Positions 48,455 through 55,597 of a stretch of 64,000 nucleotides of DNA are shown here, piece by piece (positions within the stretch are counted from its first letter, which is position 1; the number at the start of each line of letters is the position of its first letter). This DNA is from Caballeronia pedi. GTDB taxonomy: Bacteria; Pseudomonadota; Gammaproteobacteria; Burkholderiales; Burkholderiaceae. A model generated the notes under the pieces. That model ran no database searches and was not told the DNA's origin. It saw only the letters and a program-made list of their open reading frames with translations. The stretch lies in assembly GCF_001544915.2 (NCBI RefSeq), contig NZ_FCOE02000004.1:62001-126000 (forward strand), given 5' to 3'. The position numbers were made by a program, and so were the translations under genes.

Positions 48455-48663
48455 CCTATGTCGGGTTTAACGAACCCGGCCCCCAACTGCAATTGGGGTG
48501 GCCGAGCGCAAGGTGGGATTGCAGTACCGGCGACATAGGAAACCGGCGAGCGCGAACGCTCCCCCACCAAGGCCCGACCATTGAAGGCGAACGCAAGGCA
48601 GCGGACGAAAAAATACCGCCAATCGGCGGTTGTCCGCCTATGTCCCGTCGAGACTGCAATCCC
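48455..48663 (-). ncRNA. Early-operon leader with competing antisense segments (C4/CI-like)
   Basis: Three segments are read on the minus strand. X (48663-48637) contains GATTGCAG then GACATAGG. X' (48539-48515) contains CCTATGTCG then CTGCAATCCC, complementary to X. Z (48498-48455) contains TTGCAG in a hairpin loop then CGACATAGGAGG, ending in the ribosome site of the first gene. X' can therefore pair with X or with Z but not both. An intrinsic terminator lies between X and X'. This layout resembles phage P1 C4 and P4 CI antisense RNAs; that link is an inference. Confidence 0.6.
48608..48630 (-). terminator. Intrinsic terminator inside the early leader
   Basis: On the minus strand the stem ACCGCC/GGCGGT (48615-48620 and 48625-48630, loop GATT) is followed by ATTTTTT. 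It lies about 65 bases after the predicted start, so it could end leader transcripts before the first gene. Confidence 0.7.
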
Positions 48664-48693
48664 GAGTGAGAGGTGTCTCCTCCCACGATTTAG

Positions 48694-48723
48694 AGGATAG
48701 ACGACCGATTCCGACTTCGTCAA
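48694..48723 (-). promoter_or_regulatory. Sigma-70 promoter of the early operon
   Basis: On the minus strand TTGACG (48718-48723; 5/6 match) and TATCCT (48694-48699; 4/6) are 18 bp apart. The predicted start near 48687 lies just upstream of the structured leader. Confidence 0.75.
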
Positions 48724-48807
48724 GCAAGTGATTTTCGGACCCGACCGATGGCGCGAGTGGCTGTGCCCCACTAATATCGAATGGCAGCACCCTCCAAAAA
48801 GTCTTTT

Positions 48808-48834
48808 CGCTGGCCCTTGGGCCAGCGTTTTTTT
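48808..48834 (+). terminator. Intrinsic terminator, tandem unit 1
   Basis: The stem CGCTGGCCC/GGGCCAGCG has a 2-base spacer and is followed by T7. There is no plus-strand gene upstream of it. Confidence 0.8.
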
Positions 48835-48922
48835 CGTCTGCAAGAAGTTATTTTCGTACTGGACCGATGGTGCCGTTGTACATGCTTGCCTATCATCTGA
48901 CCTCAGCATGTGGGACCTTCTT

Positions 48923-48951
48923 GGCTGGCCTTCCGGCCAGCCTTTTTTTTT
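48923..48951 (+). terminator. Intrinsic terminator, tandem unit 2
   Basis: The stem GGCTGGCC/GGCCAGCC with loop TTCC is followed by T9. It closely resembles the terminator of unit 1. Confidence 0.8.
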
Positions 48952-48956
48952 GCTCT

Positions 48957-49160
48957 TCATTGCTGGTGGCCCTCCCGATCTAAGGGCTGTTCCGCCAGCA
49001 TCTTCGCCTCCCACTCCTCAACGCATGCGCGCGTGATAACAACGCGCCTTCCAAGTCGCATTTCCTTGGGCGCTTTACCTTGTGCTTTGAGGGTGTAGTA
49101 GTAGACGCGGCTGAAGTGATACGCCGCACAGAATTCGGGGATGGTGTAGCTCGTTTGCAT
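48957..49160 (-). CDS. AlpA/excisionase-like DNA-binding regulator
   Basis: The ATG at 49160 (MQTSYTIPEFCAAYHFSRVYYY) has GAGGA 4 bases upstream; the start at 49205 is less likely. The 67-residue product has the winged-helix MerR/Xis/AlpA pattern: T-I-P-E-F-C-A-A-Y..SR..YYT, then GRRVVITRACVEEWEA. AlpA-type proteins activate early genes or excision in P4-like satellites and Gram-negative PICIs. It lies between integrase and the early control region. Confidence 0.75.
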   Translation of the reverse strand: MQTSYTIPEFCAAYHFSRVYYYTLKAQGKAPKEMRLGRRVVITRACVEEWEAKMLAEQPLDREGHQQ

Positions 49161-49245
49161 TTTTCCTCGCTTCGTGAATTCCTGATTGCTCTGCTGAACA
49201 ACCATGAAGCGAGTTTAAGAACCGAGTCTAAAAACAACGAAAAAA

Positions 49246-49288
49246 GCGTGGGGAAAAAAAGCGTGGGGTATTTTGTCCCCACGCTTTT
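49246..49288 (-). terminator. Terminator of the integrase transcript
   Basis: On the minus strand GCGTGGGG/CCCCACGC (49277-49284 and 49261-49268) is followed by T7. A second GCGTGGGG at 49246-49253 repeats the right half. It lies 3 bp after the stop of the 264-residue gene. Confidence 0.8.
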
Positions 49289-49290
49289 CT

Positions 49291-50085
49291 TTACCGTCTT
49301 CGCTGCTCGTCGATCCAAGCCGTCAGCGAAGTCTCGTGCTCGCGAACCTTCTTGATCCAATAAGAAGGGTCACCGTCGTCGTACTTTGCAAGCGCGAAAA
49401 CCTCCGTCAAACACTTATAGGCGAAGCCGCTTTTCGACGGCACGAAAAGGTCAAGCATTACATTGTCGTAGAACAGCCTCTCCACGGAGAGTGCAACCGT
49501 GAATTTGGGATCGCTCAGTTGGAAGTCATGCGGCGGGAGAGTATTTGCTGCCTCGACAGCCGCGTTCGATGCTCTCGGCAACAGCGTCATCAACTCCCTA
49601 CGTCCTTCACGCGCGTACGTGACCGCTTTTTGTGGGTCGTTCTTCAGCTCGCCAGACTGGTCGAGTATGGCCATCAGCCATCCGAGCGCGTCGCCATCTA
49701 ATTGTTCGAGCGTTTCTGCGAGGCGAATTGTCTGCTTCGAAATCGACATCAACAGTTCGACCCGACGTTTCTGTTTGTCTGGAACTATAGCCGCGATCTT
49801 GTCCATGCTTTGGGCGTATTGCTGTAGCGTGGAGACAAAGACCTCGGCGTCCTCTTGAAATACGCAATCCGGCAAGTCGTGACCGCTTCGCTCTTTCCGC
49901 ACTTCAATATACCTTCGCTCGAGCTCTCGTTTCGTAGTTGCTGAGAATTCAAGGTCGTCTCGATATCGTCCTTTTGTTGGAAGGTTGATAGCGCGCAAAG
50001 CCAAGGAAACTCGCTCGCGCCCTTTCTCCTCGATAGCTTTCGCGACACTCTCGTTGAATTCTTCCATCGAAATCTGATTGGCCAT
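49291..50085 (-). CDS. Unknown protein coupled to the integrase
   Basis: The ATG at 50085 overlaps the integrase stop by one base (TGATG). The 264-residue product is not recognised. It is soluble-looking, mostly helical and rich in charged residues (MEEFNESVAKAIEEKGRERV, ATTKRELERRYIEVRKERSG), with no membrane segment. The coupling suggests a role with integration, regulation or host interaction. Because it sits in the int transcript, it should be expressed in the integrated state if int is. Confidence 0.65.
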   Translation of the reverse strand: MANQISMEEFNESVAKAIEEKGRERVSLALRAINLPTKGRYRDDLEFSATTKRELERRYIEVRKERSGHDLPDCVFQEDAEVFVSTLQQYAQSMDKIAAIVPDKQKRRVELLMSISKQTIRLAETLEQLDGDALGWLMAILDQSGELKNDPQKAVTYAREGRRELMTLLPRASNAAVEAANTLPPHDFQLSDPKFTVALSVERLFYDNVMLDLFVPSKSGFAYKCLTEVFALAKYDDGDPSYWIKKVREHETSLTAWIDEQRRR

Positions 50086-51383
50086 CAATGTCCCTCATTA
50101 GCTGCTTGCAGATTCTCTGACGCCGGTGCCCGGTTCAATTTGGCAACGGCCGCCGACAGGTGCTCTGGCGCGAGATGCGCATATCTCAGTGTCATGGAGA
50201 GATCGGCATGGCCGAGCAATTCTCGGACTGTATTCAGATCAACGCCGGCCATCACCAAACGCGACGCGAAATGGTGGCGCATGTCATGCCACCGAAAATC
50301 GATGATCTCCGCATCGGACAGGAGCTTCGACCACGCAGTTTTGACATCAGTGCGCACTCCGCCCGTCACCCCTGCGAATACGATGCTGTGCTTGAGTTGT
50401 TGTTTCCGCCAGAGGGTAAGTACCGCGAGCGCTTCCTCATTGAGTGGGATATGTCGCTGCTTCCCCGATTTTGAAGACGCATCCACAACTGTAACGATCG
50501 CGCGGTCGAGATTTACGTCGCGCCAATCCAATTTAAGCAGCTCGCCTTGCCGCATGCCCGTGTTTAGGGAAAGCAGCACGGCTGGCTTCAGGTGATCAAC
50601 GTATCCGACATCGCGTAGGTTTCGCATGAGATCGTAGCCGCGCGCCGACCGCCACGCGTTTGCGCTCTCTCGGCCCGCCCGCTCGCGCTCTTCGCGGTCA
50701 TCAAGCGCCCTGCGCAGACGCATTTCCTCGTCGTCCGACAGCCACCGAACCTTTCCGCTCGGGGCTTGCAGTGCTTTCACCGTGCGCATTGGATGCTCGG
50801 CGATCACGCCCCATTCGACGGCGCGCGAGAACAGCCCGCGTAACGAGGACAGGTCGCGATTGACCGTGGACGCACCGACGCCCGCCTTCAGTCGGCCAGA
50901 CCGCCATTTTTCGATGATCCACGCAGTGAAGTCGCTAAGTGGTCGTTCTCGGTGATCCGAAAACGATTTTCGCAGTCGCGCAATCGACGCTGCGCTACTG
51001 CGTGTGTTCGCCGCCAGCCAATCTGCGTAACGATCGTTGATAAACGCATCGAGGGTGGGCGTGCCAACGATCTTCTCCGCCTCGGCCTTCCGTCTTCGCC
51101 GCTCGAGTACATCCGCAGTCGTGTCGCCCGTCTTGTCGACATCGCGCAAAGACTTTTTTGCTAGATCGCGAGCCTCGCCCGGATTCATGTCCGGCCAGTA
51201 GCCAATTACGCGCCGCCCACGCGACCCATCTGGCTTCGTCCACCGGATCGTGTAACTAACTCGTCCTGCCGGTGTGACCTTTACGACGAACGCGCGGACG
51301 TCGGCGTCAACGAATTCCTGATACTTCCCATTGGGGCAAAGCGCCCGCAAAAAATCACGATCAATCTTGAATCTCTGACCCAT
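50085..51383 (-). CDS. int: Tyrosine-recombinase integrase
   Basis: The 432-residue product has an N-terminal arm-binding domain (VKVTPAGRVSYTIRWTKPDG), a core-binding domain (about residues 105-200) and a catalytic domain. The active-site residues are visible: Arg in LNTGMRQGELLKLDW, His-x-x-Arg in WHDMRHHFASRL, His in ELLGHADLS and the nucleophile Tyr in MTLRYAHLAPEH. It lies about 160 bp from attR and should act on the tRNA-Arg(CCG) 3' half. Confidence 0.95.
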   Translation of the reverse strand: MGQRFKIDRDFLRALCPNGKYQEFVDADVRAFVVKVTPAGRVSYTIRWTKPDGSRGRRVIGYWPDMNPGEARDLAKKSLRDVDKTGDTTADVLERRRRKAEAEKIVGTPTLDAFINDRYADWLAANTRSSAASIARLRKSFSDHRERPLSDFTAWIIEKWRSGRLKAGVGASTVNRDLSSLRGLFSRAVEWGVIAEHPMRTVKALQAPSGKVRWLSDDEEMRLRRALDDREERERAGRESANAWRSARGYDLMRNLRDVGYVDHLKPAVLLSLNTGMRQGELLKLDWRDVNLDRAIVTVVDASSKSGKQRHIPLNEEALAVLTLWRKQQLKHSIVFAGVTGGVRTDVKTAWSKLLSDAEIIDFRWHDMRHHFASRLVMAGVDLNTVRELLGHADLSMTLRYAHLAPEHLSAAVAKLNRAPASENLQAANEGH

Positions 51384-51545
51384 GCCCTAACCCCTGCCAG
51401 GAGGGCAGAAGTATAACGTAGGGCCGAATTAGGGCCGATCGTGCCGCGAACACGCATTTACGTGTCCGAACACTAATTATCTAAGTGACTGATTTTGTTG
51501 AGATCGCAAAACCTCTATGAACAGCCAAAAACATGATTTTTGGCT

Positions 51546-51591
51546 CTCCGAAGGCAGGGGTTGCTGGTTCGATCCCAGCCGGGCGCGCCAA
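51546..51591 (+). repeat. Right attachment site (attR), duplicated tRNA 3' half
   Basis: Identical to 35462-35507. It lacks the 5' half of a tRNA (no acceptor 5' strand or D arm precedes it), so it is an att remnant and not a second tRNA gene. Confidence 0.93.
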
Positions 51592-51611
51592 ATCTTCTCC
51601 CCGACGCGCAA

Positions 51612-52619
51612 TCATCCCGCGGCCGCTCCCGCGATCACCGTCCCCCACCCAAACCCCATCCCCGCCAGCCACCGCCTGTAAGCCACCGCCATCCGGTCAC
51701 ATCGCTGATGCAACTCCGCATCCAGATCGAGCGGCAGACGCTGCGGCCATTGCGACTCCACGATCGGCGTGTCCTGCATCAGGATCTCCATGTTGAAGTC
51801 GTATAGCTCCTGGTCGCTGTGCGTCGAATCATCTTCGTGAATGGAAACGAGCCACGCGCGCGTTTCCGTCTGCGTCACCGGCGACGCTGCCAGCATGATG
51901 TGCAACGCGCCCTGCCCGCCCGACGCCATCTTCGTAAGACTCGCGATCAACGGCCGCTTCACGCGATACACATAGTCGATCATCGCGCCGCCGCCTTGTC
52001 CCGGCATGCCAGCGGGCTGCCAGTATCGACATTGCCGCGCTTCGAGTCCTCCATCGGCAGTCTGCACGACGTCGTAATCCGGCACTTCCGTATGCGCCTC
52101 TTCGCCGAGAATCCCGACATGCACGAACGAGAAGTGCGCCATATCCAGAAAGTTCTCGACGACGCGCGGGGCCGATGACCTCACCGTCTGCGGCGCAAGA
52201 TTGATGCGCCGGCTACTCGAAATCGCGGCTTCGGGAAAGAAATCGAGCGCATGCACGGGTTCGCTGAAGCACATCCAGATCACGCCATACTTCTCCTCGC
52301 TGATGAAGGTCGTCGCGCACGCACGCTTCGATGGACGCAACGACGGATTCGACGGAATCCGCAAACATTGCCCTTCGATGTCATAACGCCAGCCGTGATA
52401 AGGACACACGATCTGATCGCGCATCACGTGTCCGAGCGACAACTGCGCCCCGCGATGCGGACAGTAATCGCGCCACACATGCGCCGCGCCGATACTGTCG
52501 CGCCACACGACAATGCGTTCATCGGCAACGATGAACCCGCGCGCGCCGCCGTCCGGCACGTCATCGCTATTGCAGACAGGCAGCCATTCGCCCGCCAGAG
52601 AAAGCATTCCTTCGCGCAT
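51612..52619 (-). CDS. Rieske non-haem iron oxygenase, alpha subunit
   Basis: The 335-residue product has the Rieske cluster motifs RDYCPHRGAQL and QIVCPYHGWRYDI (about residues 50-75). The catalytic iron site is seen in VENFLDMAHFSFVH near residue 160. This is the plan of single-component or vanillate O-demethylase-like ring-hydroxylating oxygenases. No reductase gene is adjacent, so the electron donor must lie elsewhere and the substrate is unknown. It is the first gene right of attR and belongs to the host chromosome. Confidence 0.88.
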   Translation of the reverse strand: MREGMLSLAGEWLPVCNSDDVPDGGARGFIVADERIVVWRDSIGAAHVWRDYCPHRGAQLSLGHVMRDQIVCPYHGWRYDIEGQCLRIPSNPSLRPSKRACATTFISEEKYGVIWMCFSEPVHALDFFPEAAISSSRRINLAPQTVRSSAPRVVENFLDMAHFSFVHVGILGEEAHTEVPDYDVVQTADGGLEARQCRYWQPAGMPGQGGGAMIDYVYRVKRPLIASLTKMASGGQGALHIMLAASPVTQTETRAWLVSIHEDDSTHSDQELYDFNMEILMQDTPIVESQWPQRLPLDLDAELHQRCDRMAVAYRRWLAGMGFGWGTVIAGAAAG

Positions 52620-52821
52620 CGCAGTGAATCAAAAATAGAAGTCCGAAAGCCGTTCTTACACGAAACACAGCGTCTTCGCAAAACGTTGCAAAATAGCGGA
52701 TCGCTTGCTCGGTGCAACTCGATGCAACTCCACTCGACCGATGCCATGCGACGGGGCCGCAGGTCATGACAGCAAGATAACAGCAAGATAAAAGCAAGAA
52801 ATCACCAGCCAGGGGTTCAGT

Positions 52822-53916
52822 ATGGAGCAGGCGCATCAACCGGCACGCCGGGCTTATGCCTTCGCATGGTCCGAGCACCGGAATCCCGAACGCGAGCAGG
52901 CCACGCTGCGGGTCTGGATGGGAGCGGTGGTTCTGCTGGCCTACGGCATTTTCGCGTGGCTGCGTCCGTCGCACGATGCGTTGCTGGTGGCGCGCCTCAT
53001 CGCGCTCTATGTGTCTTACGGCGCGGTCACACTGCTGATCGTCAGCCGCATGGCGTCTCCATCGGAAAAGCGTCTCACCGTCACGACCATCGCCGATCAA
53101 TCGATTCTCGGGCTCGCGTTCGCGGCGGGCGGCGCCGTCGCGCTGCCGCTCATCTGGGTGATGTTCTGGTTTCTGATCGGTTCGGGATGCCGTTACGGCA
53201 AGCGCACGCTCGCCGTTTCGTCCGCGACGGCGCTCGTCATCGTCGTGGCGCTGGGAATCTGGCAGCCGTGGTGGCGCGCGAACCTGCCCGCCGCGATCGG
53301 ACTGGGGCTGAGCGTGCTGGGCGCATCGGTGTATCTGAGCGTGCTCGTCGACCGGCTCGGCAGCGCGAATCGCGATCTCGCGCGTCAGGCATCGACCGAT
53401 CCGCTCACGGGTCTATCCAACCGATACGCGCTCGAACGAATCGTCGATCGCACAATGAGCGCGCGCGAAGCGGACGACATTCACGCCACCGCGCTCCTGC
53501 TCATCGATCTCGATGGTTTCAAGGAAGTGAACGATACCTACGGCCACGCCGTCGGCGACATGCTGCTGCAATCGTTCGCGCAATCGCTCGAAAAACGCAT
53601 GCGCAAGACGGACACCATCGCACGGCTGGGCGGCGACGAGTTCGTCGTGCTCGCGCATCAGGTGCGCGACCGGGCCGCCGTGCTCGCGGTGGCCGACAAC
53701 ATCCACGCCGTGCTGAACGCGCTCACATCGGTGCAGGAGCGGCCGGTGTCGGTGTCGGCGAGCATCGGCGCGTGTCTGCTTTCCAGCGCGACGGCCGCGC
53801 ATCAGTCCGGCATGACCGCCGTGCTGCGCGCCGCCGACCGCGCGATGTATCGCGCCAAAAGTCTCGGCGAAGGCAAAACCGTGTTCGCCGAGACACGAGA
53901 CTTCGAAACGAACTGA
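52822..53916 (+). CDS. Membrane diguanylate cyclase (GGDEF)
   Basis: The 364-residue product has about six hydrophobic segments in residues 30-180 and then a GGDEF domain from about 190. It includes TDPLTGLSNRYALERIVDR and the active site RLGGDEFVVLAHQ. An inhibitory-site RxxD (RKTD) lies exactly five residues before GGDEF, so feedback control by c-di-GMP is expected. It makes c-di-GMP from GTP. It converges with fliA (1-bp gap), and YcgR at 5692-6462 is a possible receptor. Confidence 0.93.
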   Translation: MEQAHQPARRAYAFAWSEHRNPEREQATLRVWMGAVVLLAYGIFAWLRPSHDALLVARLIALYVSYGAVTLLIVSRMASPSEKRLTVTTIADQSILGLAFAAGGAVALPLIWVMFWFLIGSGCRYGKRTLAVSSATALVIVVALGIWQPWWRANLPAAIGLGLSVLGASVYLSVLVDRLGSANRDLARQASTDPLTGLSNRYALERIVDRTMSAREADDIHATALLLIDLDGFKEVNDTYGHAVGDMLLQSFAQSLEKRMRKTDTIARLGGDEFVVLAHQVRDRAAVLAVADNIHAVLNALTSVQERPVSVSASIGACLLSSATAAHQSGMTAVLRAADRAMYRAKSLGEGKTVFAETRDFETN

Positions 53917-53917
53917 A

Positions 53918-54658
53918 TCAGGCCTCGACGCTCGACCACGCCTGCTCGCGCAGCTTCACGCGCAGACGGGCGACCGCCTGGCTGTGCAACTGGCACACGC
54001 GCGACTCGCTCACTTCCATCACCGCGCCGATTTCGCGCAGGTTCAGGCCGCGTTCGTAGTAGAGGCTCATCAGGAGCTTCTCGCGCTCGGGCAGCTTGTC
54101 GATCGCTTCGATCAACGCGCCGCGCAGGCTGTCGTCGAGCAGCGCGGACAACGGGTCCGAACGGTCGACGCAGTATCGGTCGAGGAACGGCTCGTCGTCG
54201 GCGGAGCGGTCGAAGTCTTCGTAGTAGATCAACTGGCTGCCGTGCAGATCCTGCAGCATCGACTGATACTCGGGAAGCGGCAGGTTCATGTGCTCCGCGA
54301 TCTCCGTCTCGCTCGCGGAGCGGCCGAGGTTCTGCTCGACCTTGTGCACCGCCGATTCCACTTCGCGCGACGTCTTGCGCATGCTGCGCGGCAGCCAGTC
54401 GTTGGCGCGCAGCTCGTCGAGCATCGCGCCGCGAATGCGCTGGCTCGCGTAGGTCTCGAACTGCGCGCCCTGATCTTCCTTGTAGCGGCTCGCCGCGTCC
54501 AGCAGGCCGATCATGCCGGCCTGGATGAGATCGTCGAGATCGACGCTCGCCGGCATCTTGGCGACGAGCTGAAGCCCCAGCCGGCGAACGAGCGGTGCAT
54601 ATTTCGTCAGCACGTCGGACTGTGAGAGTTTGCCTTGGGCGTTATACATCTTGGTCAC
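53918..54658 (-). CDS. fliA: Flagellar sigma factor FliA (sigma-28)
   Basis: The 246-residue product has region 2 (YAPLVRRLGLQLVAKMPASV, then DLIQAGMIGLLDAA), region 3 (RSMRKTSREVESAVHKVEQN) and region 4 (LPEREKLLMSLYYERGLNLR, EIGAVMEVSESRVCQLHSQA). This is diagnostic of FliA. It reads the promoters marked here before flgM, ycgR and flgK. It is the third gene of flhF-flhG-fliA on the minus strand, 9 bp after flhG. Confidence 0.96.
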   Translation of the reverse strand: MTKMYNAQGKLSQSDVLTKYAPLVRRLGLQLVAKMPASVDLDDLIQAGMIGLLDAASRYKEDQGAQFETYASQRIRGAMLDELRANDWLPRSMRKTSREVESAVHKVEQNLGRSASETEIAEHMNLPLPEYQSMLQDLHGSQLIYYEDFDRSADDEPFLDRYCVDRSDPLSALLDDSLRGALIEAIDKLPEREKLLMSLYYERGLNLREIGAVMEVSESRVCQLHSQAVARLRVKLREQAWSSVEA

Positions 54659-54667
54659 CTATCTTGA

Positions 54668-55597
54668 TCACATCGACGCCGTGCTGGTCATTGCAAAGTC
54701 GTGAAGCGCAGCCGCACGATGCGACGCCTCCCGCCCGCCCTGTTCAGGGTCGCCTACCGGAATTCGCGCGTCTGTCTGGCCGCCCGCCGCGCGCATGTAC
54801 GGCGCGGGGCGCATCGGCCAGTGGAGGAGCTCCGCCGCTATCGCGCGGTAGTCGCGCGCCGCGGCCGTGGCCGGGAACGCTTCGACTGCGCAGCGTGAGA
54901 GATCCTTCGCCCGAGCGACGCGCGCATCCTCGGACACATACCCTGCCTGCACGAGCGACACGGCCAGATACCGGCTCGCGACGCCCGACAGGTTGTCGAA
55001 CGCGACCGCCGCGTCGGCCGGGTTCTGCACGTGATTGATGAGCACGCGGAACTGGCCGATCGCATGGGCGTAGTGCAGACGCTTCATGCACGCATACGCC
55101 TCGGTGATCGCCGACGCGGCGACCCGCGTCACGATGAGAAAGTCATGCGCCTGCGCCGCGAGCGTCGACAGCGCGCCGTGGCGATCGAGTTGCGCATCGA
55201 TCAGCACGATGTCCGCCGGACCGTCGAGCAACGCGCGGCACTGCGCGGCGTCGTGGCTGATGCGCTCGTCGCGCGGTGCTGCGATCAGCGAGAAGCCGAA
55301 CGGCGTGCGCTCGACGACATCCGCGAGCGCGCGGCGGCCGGACATCGCCGCGGCGAGCGCGCCTCGGTCGGACAGGCCCAGCATGCGGCTCACCGATGCC
55401 GAATCGCGATGCTCGTCGATCACGAGCACGTCCTTGCCATGCACGGATAGCGCCGCGCCGAGATTCACCACCGCCGACGAGCAGCCGATGCCCGCCGGAC
55501 CGCCCGCAACCGCCACCACGCGCGAACCGGCACGCGTGAGGAGCCGTCGCAGACCTTCCGCCTGGTCGAGCACGAGCTTATCCAAAGTGCACCCCAT
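54668..55597 (-). CDS. flhG: FlhG/FleN-like flagellar number regulator (degenerate P-loop)
   Basis: The 309-residue product is a MinD/ParA-type protein with LDQAEGLRRLLTRAGSRVVA at the N-terminus and ALSVHGKDVLVIDEHRD for the Walker B-like strand. The loop that should read KGGxGKT is GGPAGIGCSSA here, lacking the nucleotide-binding lysines. FlhG normally limits flagellum number with FlhF. It overlaps the flhF 3' end by 20 bp and precedes fliA. Confidence 0.88.
   Translation of the reverse strand: MGCTLDKLVLDQAEGLRRLLTRAGSRVVAVAGGPAGIGCSSAVVNLGAALSVHGKDVLVIDEHRDSASVSRMLGLSDRGALAAAMSGRRALADVVERTPFGFSLIAAPRDERISHDAAQCRALLDGPADIVLIDAQLDRHGALSTLAAQAHDFLIVTRVAASAITEAYACMKRLHYAHAIGQFRVLINHVQNPADAAVAFDNLSGVASRYLAVSLVQAGYVSEDARVARAKDLSRCAVEAFPATAAARDYRAIAAELLHWPMRPAPYMRAAGGQTDARIPVGDPEQGGREASHRAAALHDFAMTSTASM

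Larger units (their letters stand above)
48713..48951. repeat. Two tandem ~117-bp control units
   Basis: Unit 1 (about 48713-48834) and unit 2 (about 48831-48951) share the order CAAG..GT.ATTTTCG, GACCGATGG, then a -10-like hexamer 17 bp after TGGYGC (TAATAT at 48772, TATCAT at 48891), then a plus-strand terminator hairpin. GACCGATGG copies are 119 bp apart. No coding frame fits. They may be operators for the early promoter or two tiny plus-strand RNAs of about 50 bases. Confidence 0.65.
35462..51591. mobile_element. 16-kb satellite-like element (candidate capsid-forming PICI)
   Basis: The element is bounded by identical 46-bp att repeats in tRNA-Arg(CCG). From right to left on the minus strand it holds integrase, an unknown gene, an AlpA-like regulator, a controlled leader, five small early genes (one PC4-like), primase-helicase, an iteron cluster, a plus-strand cargo block, HNH, TerS, TerL, protease-capsid fusion, portal, connector and head-closure genes. 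There are no tail, baseplate, lysis or CI/Cro-type genes. The last head gene stops 168 bp from the tRNA. Known capsid-forming phage-inducible islands have this content and use helper-phage tails. A shortened prophage is the alternative. Confidence 0.8.

Noticed and set aside
51546..51590. Second tRNA-Arg gene
   Set aside because: Only the 3' half is present; no 5' acceptor strand, D arm or anticodon 5' stem precedes it. It is attR.
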